Source: Deinandra increscens subsp. villosa (taxonomy: Eukaryota; Streptophyta; Magnoliopsida; Asterales; Asteraceae). Taken from it: DNA of 64,000 nt. Location: assembly GCA_039602395.1 (NCBI GenBank), contig JBCNJP010000013.1, positions 20,753,663 to 20,817,662 on the forward strand, read 5' to 3'. The notes under the pieces are model-generated. The model did no database searches. It was not told where the DNA came from and saw nothing but the letters and a program-made list of their open reading frames with translations. The number at the start of each line of letters is the position of its first letter. Position 1 is the stretch's first letter. Shown one piece after another: positions 39,046 through 51,058 of this stretch. The position numbers were made by a program, and so were the translations under genes.

Positions 39046-40731
39046 TCTGACAACTGTTATCTGTTCTTCTAGTTAAAATAATAATAAGAATAATGAAAAA
39101 ATGAAAAAAAAATCAAAAATACCAAAAATAGTGTTTTTATTGTTAGTTTGTGTTTTGAAAAAATCTAAAAGCAAGGGGAAGATATAAAATATAAAATAAA
39201 TGTCTGATGTCTCCTCTGAATTTTGTTTGCTTTTAAATTTTTTTAGTGGGTTTGTTTGACCAAGTAGGGAAGTGATATAAATTTCCAGGTGTTTGCTGAC
39301 TGACACGTGTAAGGTGGATGTGAAAAGCTATGATTCATGGCTAATATGCTTGGTAGGCTCGGCTTTCAATCAATCAAAAGGTATGGTTTATCACAACTCT
39401 TGAAGATAACGTATGATGCTTGATAGGAAGCACACACTTAGGTTAGTACAATTTCTATTTGACTGTGTACCAGGAATCCTGAGACACACTCCCGGTTCTG
39501 AGTTTTGATGTCGTGCTCAAAAACTCCCATTCCCTCTGCTTTGCGTAAGCAATGACCTGGGAATGTTGTACGTGAGTCAGGACTCCTCTGTTCTGCAAAA
39601 GCAGAGACCTGGAACTTCCCTGATCCACGTACGTTTAAGATCACATTGTACATACATTATAAACCCAAAAGATACCAATGTGCACAATCAAAAGAGACCC
39701 TCAAGTGTCCAAAACCCCCAGCCTTGTCACTGATGAGAGCATTATAAAAAATGTTTCAAAAATTCAGTTGAATTTGTAAACTATCCAACAAAATCTCCGT
39801 GATCTATTCTTTTTTTTTCTCAACCCAGTCTGGAGCATGATGTTAGGCTTAAGGAAAGGTGTCGTGAAAAATGTTGTACGGAAACCAGGTGTACTTGATA
39901 GAGTGTACTATTTATACCCAGGACTTATGTGTGTGACCTGGATAGATGTTCATAATCAATAAACCCTAGAATATAATTCATGTGATGAAACTGCCTGAAT
40001 AAGCGAAAGCGGCACGATTTTAAAATGGACCAAAATACCGACAATCGCCTGAACACGCAAAGTAACTGAAGCTGAAAAGGGTTCCTCAGTCACAGACTAT
40101 CTGGTATGATCCCTTATATGCCTCTTCTTTCAAAACTAAGAGCTGTTAAGTTTTTATTTTATTTTTTATTTTTTTATTTCATTCTAGTTTACTCTTATTT
40201 TATTTATCTTTTTATTTTTGTTGATTTATTGTTAAGTTGTCAGATATAAAAAAACGCTCGGGCTTGAGTTTAAGGGAAGCTTTCAGTAAAGAACGGGGTT
40301 AAGTTTGACTGTTGATTAAGAAAAAATTGGCTTGTTAAAGGTTGTGTGTCAAGAGTCATCTTTCAAACTTTAGGGGGTGATAATGAAATAAAAAAAAATT
40401 TGAACAAAAGAGGGGTCGAACCCCTTTCTCCCTCACTTCCGTCCCCCTCTTTTTCTCCCACTAAACCCTAATTACCTTCACCACCGACCACCCCCACAAT
40501 CCACCGCTGCCACCACCATCGCACACCACCACGACCCTCACCACCACTCTGCGAACTCACATCCACCACCCTCATAAAAAAACCAGCCACTGAAACCCCT
40601 CCGATTACCTACATCGCCACCGCCACTGCCCCTCTTCCATTCGTCGCCGTCCGCCACCAAAACCGTCATCCATCGCCACCTTCTTGATCGGAGTCCGTCA
40701 CTGAACACTATCCCAGTGTTGATTTTGAGCT
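39046..40731 (+). other. C spacer between pol and the downstream ORF
   Basis: Non-coding. It carries the modules shared with A, B and J: AAAAGCAAGGGGAAG near 39168, ACACGTGTAAGG near 39303, GCTTGGTAGGCTCGGC near 39349, two copies of a CTCTG...GACCTGG unit (39534-39612), and GCTGAAAAGGGTTCCTCAGTC near 40070. A purine tract (TTTAGGGGG) at 40369-40377 and TGATAATGA follow, then a CCACC-rich pyrimidine leader (40430-40680) before the ATG at 40732. Confidence 0.65.
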
Positions 40732-40867
40732 ATGGCACCTCGTTTGAAGCGTGCGGCTAGACCCACCCAAGACCGCCTCGAGTATGGCACCGCGTTTGTG
40801 CTTGAAATCGTGTTCAAAATACACGAATATGGAATGTTAATCAGAGTTGCAGGTGGTACTTGGAGTA

Positions 40868-41165
40868 GATAACCCCTTTTCAATCGAAATAGAGACTTTT
40901 CGATTAGGCTGCAAAGCTTCTTGATTAGTCTCGGTGCTTCTCGATCAAAGATTCTCGGGTACAAGGACTTTTTGATCGACGCAAGCACTTTTCGATCGAA
41001 AGCTTATGCTTCTCGATCAAAGCCTAGGCTTTTCGATTGGTGATCTCGGTGACTGTCCGAATTTTCGATCAGCTCTCGGGCTTTTCGATCAGGGATTCCA
41101 AAATTGGGTAACTTTTCGATCGAATGGATGCTTTTCGATCGGGAACCTAGTTTTCGATCGGAAAG
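40868..41165 (+). repeat. CTTTTCGATC motif array inside C
   Basis: About a dozen CTTTTCGATC or CTTCTCGATC words, nearly all in the same orientation as the element, spaced 15-30 bp. It is the same motif, in the same sense relative to the element, as in the B leader, but without the alternating hairpin arrangement. It splits the downstream ORF. Confidence 0.85.
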
Positions 41166-42954
41166 GTACCTGATGATGTGTTTCCAATGGTTTTCTTTCA
41201 TTTTTAAGCCGTTATGCCGCCCGTTTTTCGAGAAAAATCTTGTGACTAATGAAGTTCTGTCTGTTTTTGGATTTTATCTATTTTTGTGAGTGTAGGGACT
41301 TAGAGTTTATCAAGGATCACAATACAGTGGCTTATTTGTTGGGCCTACTGCTGAGTATAGCGAGAAGTACAAGTCGATGATTGAAGGTTTGAAAAGGTGT
41401 TGTCTACACTATGCTCTCACAGCAAATCCTGTTATTTGCAAGCGGATGCAACAAGAATTCTGGAAGACTGCTTTTGTGTCTGATGATGGGAAGCAGATCA
41501 TTGCCAAGATACAAGGAACAACTGTGGTGTTAACTGAATAGAATTTCAGACAGACTCTAAGACTGAAAGATGTTGCTGCTGATCCAATGGCTTTGGATAA
41601 AGAGATTGTTACCCAGTGTTTAAAGGAAATGGGATACCATACAGTGTCTCCACCTACTATGAAGGCTCTCCTTCCACCTTATTGGAGAATGCTGGCTCAC
41701 TACTTGCAGAAGTGCATAATTGCCAAGAAAAGTTCAACAGATCAACTAAACCAAGTGCACACTTATGCTATGGTGTCACTATTTAGAGGGGTTCGATTCA
41801 ACTGGTCCAGGTTGATCTTTGAAGATGTCAAGGCATTAGTGATCAGGGATAAGAAATTTATTATGGTCCCAAGGTTCATTCAATTGGATTTGGAATCTAG
41901 ATATCCAACCCTGAGAAAGTCTAATGATACACATGACACTAAGCCAATGGGGATTGAGGTTTTCACTATGATAGACCCCAAGAAGAAATTATCTGATAAA
42001 GTCCCATTTGGCAACAAATTTGGAGAATTTACTGAGACTGCAAGAGAGGAGGTTCTTATTCAAAGAAATGTTGTTGTTGAAGAAGAACACAATGTGCCTG
42101 CCTCTCAGAAGCCAGTGACTGAAATTTCAGATAGTACTGATCGCGAAGACTTTGACCTGGAAGACGTGCAGATTGGAGCTCTGCATTTTGATGAAAGTTA
42201 CACTATAAACTATGATTCTTATCTTGATGACATAGAAGTTGAGGAAGTAGACACTAAGACTGTAGAGTACCACTGATAAGAAAACGGAAAGCCACAGAGG
42301 ATCCTCCTCCCGGTGCTTCTATTACCGAAGATCTGACTGAGAAAGTGAAATTTGCTACGCAACACCTTATAGAAGCCATAAGTGACCAAAGAAGGAAACG
42401 ATTAGACCCACGAGTGCCTCCATCTACCAGAACAAGTGCAGGTCAATCATCATCATCACAACCCACAACCCAAGACAAAGGGAAAGCTGTAGAAATAGCA
42501 GAATTCAAGTTAGAAAGAGAACTCAGAGCAGAGATAGTTGAATTGAAAGCTCAGAATGCAACTCAGAGTGAACTTATTGGAGATTTGATTGATATTCAAA
42601 AGGTTCACAATACTGAGCTAGAGAATTAGAAAAAGATCAACAGAGATTTTACCAGGCAGTTTAAAGAATTACACCAGTTGATCAGACATATGAATTCAGC
42701 TAAAAGGAACTCAAAGAAAGATGATAAGGGAGATCCAGGGAATAAAGAAGGCAGTTAAGGTGCCAGTGGTTCCTCACAACTATTTTGAAGCTGATATTCC
42801 AGATGCATCAGGTCCTGTGATGCCTGAAGGCACTAATGAAGACAAAGACACAAGAGATAGAGATTACATGACGGTGTCTGCTACTGGGTTTGATGGAAGT
42901 TGGGAGGTTCAGACTTTTGCTTATCTTCCTGAGAGGGACTTGATTCAGCTGGGG

Positions 42955-42959
42955 GAACA
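42955..42959. other. Target-site duplication of G, left copy
   Basis: GAACA, repeated at 54019-54023. Confidence 0.92.
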
Positions 42960-44180
42960 TGTAACAATCCGTCTTTTCAGGTCTTTTCCTGATTTTAATA
43001 AACTTTAACTGCTATAAATAATGTGTGAACATTTATGTGATTGACTTGTGTTGACCTTAGCAACTAGGGTTTGTGTAACTATCACTATACGAGCATGCAC
43101 TCGAGTCTAGACGTTTTATATTTTATGATTTCATGTAAAATCGTATTCTATGATTTCATGTGAACATCTTGTAATTTTATGTGGCAATAAACTTATGATT
43201 TTATGTGGTATATATGTATACATATATACAATATATTTTACGATTTTATATGAAAATGTGTCACGTGGTTACAAATAATGTTTCTATTATTTTGTATGAG
43301 ATAAATCTGTGATTTTATGTGAATCTAATATAAATAATTACGGTTTATTATTTATCATTATATGTGGATATCTAGGGTTTATATCCTTTTAAACGTCAAA
43401 CGTTAATCGTGTAGCGATTTACATTCGTTTTTTTTTCGTCGTCCAAGTTATTCTCGTTAGCTTATACTCTTTAGTCTAAACTTTGAGGGGTAAACCTTAT
43501 AAATTTCTAAACTTGCTTTTTATATATCTAAACCTAAAAGGGTTAACTTGGAGATTGTTCAAACTTTGTGTCAATTATGTAAATTCTTTGAGGGACTAAT
43601 GTTGTCAAAACTTGAAAGTGGAAACTTGATGAGATCAGTTACGGGAATTCAAGGAAGCGACGTCTGATCATCAACACCCTCCATCGGTTTCACTTTATAC
43701 CATCACACATGAATCAATGATATGCACATATCAATTACACACTCCCTCTCTCGCACCCTCTCATCCCTCTCCCCCGTTTTCTGTTTTCCGGCGAAGCAAA
43801 CATCCACCGAACCACCACCACAATTCAAGAAATTCCGGCCACTGCACCACCGTGTAACCTCCCCTCTGTAATCAAGAACCAGCGTCGAGCAACTAGAAAT
43901 CTAGGAGGGGTCGAAGTCGCGATCGAAGAAGTGTTCGAGTTCGAGTTTGTTCGTGTTCGATTGCGGTTTCGATATCAAAAACCAATAATTACTCACTTCC
44001 GACTTAAGGTAATCATCACTCCATGTTAGTCGCACATTATACATGTCTGGTTCTGAGTTTTCCTGAAATTCCGGCGACCGGAATAAACTCCGGCGAGTCT
44101 AGGGTTCTTAATTGAGAAAGAAGATGATACCCTACAGTTATGCGTTATATGTAAAAATGTTGGTTTTTTTTTGACAAATG

Positions 44181-44250
44181 GGTCAGGTGTGCAGGTGGTT
44201 CCGTATGTATGTTTTATCGTGGAGGTCTTGGGTTCGAAACCCGCCTCCTT
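44181..44250 (+). repeat. tRNA-like (SINE-type) module 1 in the G LTR
   Basis: GTGTGCAGGTGG resembles an A box, and GGTTCGAAACC at 44231-44241 is a full B box, about 31 bp apart. The other LTR has the same module with its B box at 52334-52344. Confidence 0.5.
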
Positions 44251-44340
44251 CCAATCTCTATTTTTAATTCCCCAATATCCAGTTTCTACAACAGTGTCTA
44301 TTCAAAATATTTTCCTAAGTAAACTATTAACGAACTTGGC

Positions 44341-44410
44341 TGCTAGCTTGGTGGTTAAAGCTTGGGTGTGTGAGCTAGAGGTCACGTGTTCAAACCCGGT
44401 GACCTCCAAT
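44341..44410 (+). repeat. tRNA-like (SINE-type) module 2 in the G LTR
   Basis: TAGCTTGGTGG (44344-44354) fits an A box, and GTTCAAACCC (44388-44397) fits a B box. The counterpart in the right LTR has its B box at 52491-52500. Confidence 0.5.
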
Positions 44411-45915
44411 TCCTTTTCAGTTTTATTGTTTTGTATAATCTTGAACTTGTATGACCCAAAACCCATCATCGGATGTTTTATGAGTTATTTTGACCCGTAG
44501 AAATCCTTGTGGACATCGTTATCCCCGTTTTTATCTCGTGGGTTTATATAATATGACTGTTATATAAAATATTGGTTTTAACAAGAGTAATAAAGAATGC
44601 GTATTTGAAAAAGGTATAAATATACGTATCTGGGAAATATAAATTGAACGTTTCCTGGCAACCCACATATTTATATAAAATATCGTATACGAATAATATG
44701 TGGTCGCATTTCGCAATATAAACATTTTATACATTCGGATATATATTTATATATAATAAAAATATAGACATGCATATAAATACGTTTTAACTACTCGATT
44801 TTATTAAGATGTAATACTTGTCTTCTAATTCGCATTTGGATAAGCATAATGATTCAGGCTAAACGCCATTGTCAACTTGATTTGGTTAACCGCTTTTGTC
44901 ACGTGTCGAGTTGGAAATTCTAACACACATCACATTTATATTTATTTATCATTCTACGGTCATCTAGGCTGTAACACTCATATCCGGACACACACTTATA
45001 TTATCATGCTCGTTAGGTGTTTGGTAGAACAAGCTGCTATTTGCTATTTTTGCTGTTGTTGATTTTCTGGATTTGTTGTGCACCCTAAGGTGAGTTTCAC
45101 GGCCCCATTTTACTTATTTTAATCCTGTTGGGGGAGATTAACATGCAAACACTTGAACTATTAGATATATATATCACCTGAATGATAGTGGCACACTTAT
45201 GACAAAGCCCTCACTTTATAGTTACTGTCAATGTGACATTAACGGGAACTTATTTAGTAGATCTACTGGGTTTGACAGACCCACCCGGGTCAGTCGCGCT
45301 GACACGATTGGATATCAAACGGGTGTTATAAACTTCTTAGTCTTAACAAGGCACAATTGAACTTGTCGAGCTTCAGTAACTGGATAGCTAGTTTGTCTAG
45401 TCGAACGTGCACTGATTTCTTGAAAATAGCCTAGCTAGCTATTGATATATTATCTGGATTTTAAACTGAACTTGAACATGAACTTGAACTGTTGTTGAAC
45501 AGTCAACCTTGAACTTAAACTTGAACTGTCGATGAACAGTTGTTATACACTGAATGGAACTGTTTTTGAACTGATAAACCTGTGAACTCACCAACCTTTG
45601 TGTTGACACTTTTTTAGCATGTTCTTTCTCAGGTTGCGTATGTTTGAGTATCACGAGTAGTACACATGCATGAGTCTTTGAAACACTTTTAGTGTCCTTG
45701 TACAAGTTACGTCATCTTGAATGACGATGTTTTTACTAGAAATTTTATTTGTATTTACGCTTCCACATTTGTAAAACTCTGAATTTATATTTTAATGAAT
45801 TATGAAATTTTTATTAATTATTGGTCGTTTGGTGTAACTAATGGACAGCGATCCTAGTTTGTCACGCTCCCTGCGGTGCGTTACCACGCGTGGGATTTTT
45901 GGGGATGTGACAGAT

Positions 45916-45927
45916 TGGTATCAGAGC
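45916..45927 (+). other. Primer binding site of G (tRNA-iMet type)
   Basis: TGGTATCAGAGC, three bases after the LTR. Confidence 0.95.
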
Positions 45928-48900
45928 CGTTGGTTACAGCGAACTAAGATTCGTCTTAGACTGTAACTGTTTTGCATTAGTTTCACTTAAACATTTTTCT
46001 CATGCATCGTGATACTCACTCCTACACGCACCTGGTTTACGGTATGTCAATTACATCATCCAATCCCCTTATACTCACGGAGAGGAGCTGGTTATTCTTG
46101 AGTCATTTTCCCTAACCTCTCTGAGTCGTGTACCTCTTGGTTAACCTCCATGGATGACGAGACGTTGAATCAGATCAAAGAATCACATCTTCACCCTTGA
46201 CGACTCGTTTGCTGGTCGGGATTATTCTGGATTGAACAACTGGGCTAGTGCCCATATTATGGACGCATGTTGCATAGAAAAGGTGGTGTAATACATCTTG
46301 CTGCCCTTAAACCTTTCTCATAACTTCGGAGGTTCTTTTTATACATGCCTTACGTATATCTCTAAACTCATTCGTTCATTAAATGATATCTCGATGTGCT
46401 AGTAGCGCGATTATTTAGCTTCACTAGAGTTAGCAGGGTATGAATTCAAGTAGCTGCTTATGGGGCACTTATATCAATTTTCGTTATACTGATCGTCTTC
46501 ACATTTGTTGTGATCTCTTAAGATCTTTCCCTTCTCGCTTTTATCGCGTTGTGCGTTGAAATAATACAACTTGAGTACAATTCTTATAACCCCAATGAAA
46601 CCTAATGCGAGTCGACTGAAATTTCCCTCTTTGTGTATCGGATTGCGATCACGCCAGTATGTGTGATAATTATTCTCTAACTTCGATCTAAGCTATGCTC
46701 ATTGTGATAAACCCTACTCAGATCCTATCGAGCTAAATCTATGGCTGACTCGCTTTGGGTGGGTCATTCCAATCTGAGTGAGCATTTTATTCTCGAAAAC
46801 TTGTCTCATTAACAAATTCTGGTCAAGATAACCATGGGTTAGTGACCACACCATACTTGGTAGCTGAAGTAAGAGGGACTAAGGTGATCATATAAAGTAA
46901 ATTACAGTTACGGGTGCACATGTAAATGTAATTTGCAGTATATGGAAATCCTGGAGAATCCTACTAGGCAAGCTAAGGGTCGTAATTGGGAGCAAATTTC
47001 TGGAAACTTTTTTTTTCTTGCGGGACTGAATGTTGAGCATCTGGAAATTCTACTGGATGGTCGAAGTCATCTATCTCGTGAACGCTACCGTGCATGATCT
47101 CATCTCTTATATATATGGACTCTAATCCATTCGAAAACTCTTGACGAAATCTTTGACTAGTTTGAATTCATACTAAAACATAATTATACCTTCACGACCT
47201 TACCGACCATATCAATCCCTGAAACTTTACGATCATGAGACAACTCGGATATACATGCACCGGACGAATACCCAGTCAACAGGGGATAAACGAGTTATAA
47301 AAAAATCATATATCCCGAGCACTGGAATATATTTCTTGGCTGAAAAGTCTTGTGAAGTCCCCACTGAGGATTCTTACGACTAATTTATTTTGCGGACCGA
47401 AACTTATTGCGAGAAGCAGCGTCACGATTGTGCAAACTGCTTACCTCACCGTAAGCATATCTTTCTCTAATGGAGGTAATGATATTGAAGAGTCTTCCTA
47501 GTTTCAAACTGATGACTTCCAACTTTAACGTAATGCCTATTCCGATTGACCTTTTGAATCGGTGTGATAGTTTTTTGTCTGCATGATTCGAACCTTTTAC
47601 GATTTAACAACAAACAATTTTTTTTACTCTCACGCTTTTGTAATCCATTATATCTTAGATGAGCTTTCAAGCTTCAAACCGGAAAGTGGTACGCTTTTGG
47701 TCAGCTTTTCAACTAGCTAACACCATTGATAATGAGAATACCTTGTGCCTCAATCACAGTAACAATACAAAGCATTTTATGGAAAGCCTATTTACACCCA
47801 TCGAGCATGAACTTATTGGTATCGATAGCTAATTTTACTATTAACCTTTATTATTCCTTCTTACCCCTCGAGTACACCAAGATATCCATACATTTGTATT
47901 TTTATTAATGATCCTGTCATCACGACTATCGACAAATTCTTGATACACGAATCCTCACCGACCTTTTTCGGAAAACTTTCATTGATGAACCCCCAGCTTG
48001 GACTTAAACCTTGTGGCCGTTTAAATTTTGATCATCTTGGAATATGAGGCTTTAAGATATTCACATTGTGTGTGCCAACCTCTCGACGACCTTCCCTAGA
48101 ATAACAAACCTTACGCATTTTTCTGGTATTTTAAATAAAAACTCTTACACCTTTTGTTTGCATAACATATTGAGTTTTAATCTCTCACCCCCTTTACATT
48201 CAAGCGTATGGAGGAAACCTGACGTACTCTATTTCCGGCAAAAATATCCAATATGGTTTGACTAATATCTAGTAATGGTGGGTAGCTGGTACGCCTTCAA
48301 GGTGCTGGTAGTGTGGTCGGTTAGCTGCGGTACACCCTATATATTAACATTGGTGCCACGTTGAATGTGGGACCAGTACCGGACCAAAGATTGACTTTAG
48401 AATCATACACAAGAGCCTCATCTTGAGAAACCCCATCTAATGGGACTAGGTCCTCGATAAAGCTGCTTAATGCTACTTTCTCTGAGATTACAAATATCCC
48501 TTACGTATTTCTACCAAAAGAGACATGCTCAAAATAATCAAACTCCATGCTTTTAGAAAACTCTCCTACGCAAGTTTCGACTTAGATGAACACCAACGTT
48601 TTTTTAAAGAAAAAAAAAACCCTGAGATTTTTTTTCTCCTCTTATGAAAAATAAAAACGCGCGATCGAATGAACAAATCTAACTTTTAGAAGCATGTGTT
48701 AAGAAGTAGACCGACTTTCGTTTAAGGGACACTGCTTTTGGGTCGACTGCCTTGTTTTTATGAACTCTCTGACATTCATTGAGATGATAGGCCTGATCCT
48801 TATCTATGGAACACTCGAGTTGATCTTTTGATTTGCAGTAAAACTGCACTGAACCCTAGCAAAAACGCATATGTACAGACACCACAAGCCGAAGCCAATT

Positions 48901-51046
48901 TTAAACACCCTGATGTTTAGTGTTTCACAGACACCCTTTTATAACACTTTTGTAATTTATCTTACTTTTGAAGAGCATTTGAACTGATGTTTTGACAAGA
49001 AAGAAAGCACGACACATGAAACGCAAGAACACCAAGAGGATTGGGCACACTGGTGAGTTTAAACATTGAAGATTTCCCCAATGAGATGTTTACTCTATTA
49101 GATTGTATGACCGTTGACACGTTCGTTTCGATATCTATTTACGCGAATTCCTTACCAATCTTGTCAAGCACGCTATATAGTTCTCTTTGAATTCTATACT
49201 ATCCATTACCTTATTTGCATAATCCTTGCTCGTATCTTCACCTGTGCCAGTTTAAACTCACATGTCTTTCTTGGGATGTGTAGTTACGACTATCATAAGC
49301 TTGTTATCCCTTCGCTTACTCGAATTCACGAAGAATTCCTCTATTTTCTATTCTCATGCTTGATGCCATGCGTAATCCCGCAGATCAGTTTTCAACATTC
49401 GCTACCTCATAGTTACACTTTTATTTTGTTGGATCATCACTCTAAATTTTTAATTCTTTAGCAAGGTAATGTGCATGATGATATGTTGTATGATACTGAA
49501 CTCCAAAATGAATTTGTACCTAATTGTCTATGTGATTTCTTGAATAATTCTTAACGAAATTGCGTAATCCTTTTCTAAAAAAAAAAACTTCTACGCGTTA
49601 CCTTTTCAATGGCAGTGGGCTCTTGATTGGATTTATCTTTAGACCTCAGTCCTTTTATCACATAATCAGTGTGTTACCGGTTAGATTTTAGTATGTGAGC
49701 CACTGTTGAACCATTTTAACCATGATAAATAGTTTATTTGCTTATGAACTTCTCATGAGAAATGTTTATAAAACATACGTGTTTATGCATGCCAAAATTT
49801 GAGAATCTAATCCTATGTTTAGGGTATATAAATTGATTAATCATTGAAGTGCTGGTTTAAACAAAGGTTGCATAGAATTGCATGATTAGTTTTGTGTGTG
49901 AAACATGTTAGGAACCAGAAAATGACATGTTATGAATGTATTAATTTAATTGGGTATGAAAACCATACACCATACAAGGTCCTAAGTCTCCTACCTCGGT
50001 GGGAATGACAAGACTGTGTGAAGTTGCCCCGTCAACTTTGCACCATATGGGTTGTGTTGGTTAGTTTATGAACTTATATATTAGAGATATGCCATGTGAG
50101 AGTTGTATGCTAGTATATCTGATGCTAGGACAATTGTATGCGTTGTATGGTAAAACTTTCATGATAGATTGCATGCTAGTACGCTTTTACCGCATCAACC
50201 TTTAAAAGGAATCCTCGTAGAAACTCGTATGCTATCCGAACCGTTATTGCATGAAATGTGAATTTTGAATTTCAATGTTATTGTGAATCACATGAACTTA
50301 ATTGGTCATAAATCCATAAAGTACTAAATCAATCAACGGGTCCTCGTGATAACTTGATCAGTCTTAAGTCATTCTATGTTACTTACTAATTGTTAGGAAA
50401 ATTCACATCTTTGTGTTTTCTTTACACAATGAGTCTATTAGACAAGCACTAATTGACTTGACACACACAACATCCTCATACTCAAATTCCTGTCTCTTCG
50501 ACTCATCTGGGTTATTGGCAGATGCGAACGCCTTAACCAGAAACCATACATGAAATGAAAATCTCACTTCCAGCATTGGGTGCAATAGTCGCAGGCTACT
50601 CGGATGTATTATGGTTCTTCTTCATATTGATATTTTGATTTCGGATACTTATGTATCATGTCACTCTGTTCAGCCTTGCCACTCAACACGATTCCTGTAT
50701 TAAATTTGTACAACTTTTCTTGTAAGAGAACGCCTGATAAGAAGATCATTTCCTATACTTTTGATTCGAATTTCTTTTGAAATCCTCTAAACGTTTGACA
50801 TCTTCTCAACATCTGGTTCACATTCTTGACTTAAACATCAATCACTCCATTTGGAGTAGGAAACCTGAATTCTTCCGATACATTACCGTCAATTCGTCAC
50901 TTATAGCAATTGTCACTGATTTAAATTCCGGGACGAAATTCCTTCAACAAGGGGATGATGTGACGACTGATAAATTTTCCTTGCCTTGTGTCTAGCTCAT
51001 TAACTTTTACCGCGTTACGCAAATTTTCGAGGACGAAAATCCTTCA

Positions 51047-51058
51047 ACAAGGGGATAC
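51047..51058 (+). other. Polypurine tract of G
   Basis: ACAAGGGGATAC directly before the 3' LTR. Confidence 0.8.

Larger units (their letters stand above)
40732..42959 (+). pseudogene. C downstream ORF in the envelope position, first part
   Basis: ATG at 40732 starts MAPRLKRAARPTQDRLEYGT and stops at 40872, where a CTTTTCGATC motif array begins. Coding resumes near 41299 (SGLFVGPTAEYSEKYKSMIE, HYALTANPVICKRMQQEFWK), a TAG at 41539 interrupts, then 41587-42276 (MGYHTVSPPTMKALLPPYWR, RGVRFNWSRLIFEDVKALV, acidic tail). A coiled coil (RELRAEIVELKAQNATQSEL) and YLPERDLIQLGE lead to the G insertion. I recognise the QEFWKTA and LLPPYW pattern from ORFs of Asteraceae retroelements. SIRE-like elements carry an ORF here often called env-like; no signal peptide or membrane span is visible, so the role is unknown. 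Confidence 0.62.
42960..45912 (+). repeat. 5' LTR of G (2,953 bp)
   Basis: TGTAACAATCC...GGATGTGACA. It contains ATGATTT(T/C)ATGTG words (43113-43370), a CCACC-rich block (43790-43860), two tRNA-like modules (44181-44410) and a TTGAAC-rich stretch (45468-45560). Confidence 0.93.
45913..51058 (+). other. Internal region of G, non-coding
   Basis: Nothing recognisable as protein on either strand. It begins with the primer site and ends with a duplicated GGACGAAAATCCTTCAACAA type word (about 50931 and 51031). Short ORFs are scattered and lack family motifs. Confidence 0.75.

Noticed and set aside
40430..40731. CCACC-rich stretch as a host gene 5' end
   Set aside because: It lies inside C between RNase H and the downstream ORF and is bounded by element-specific modules, so it belongs to the element.
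44171..44500. 110-codon ORF in the G LTR (and its copy at 52262-52603)
   Set aside because: It overlaps the tRNA-like modules, lacks any protein motif and is conserved only because the LTRs are duplicates.
45439..45705. Minus-strand ORF rich in VQVQF repeats
   Set aside because: It arises from the TTGAAC-rich repeat of the G LTR; no protein family features.
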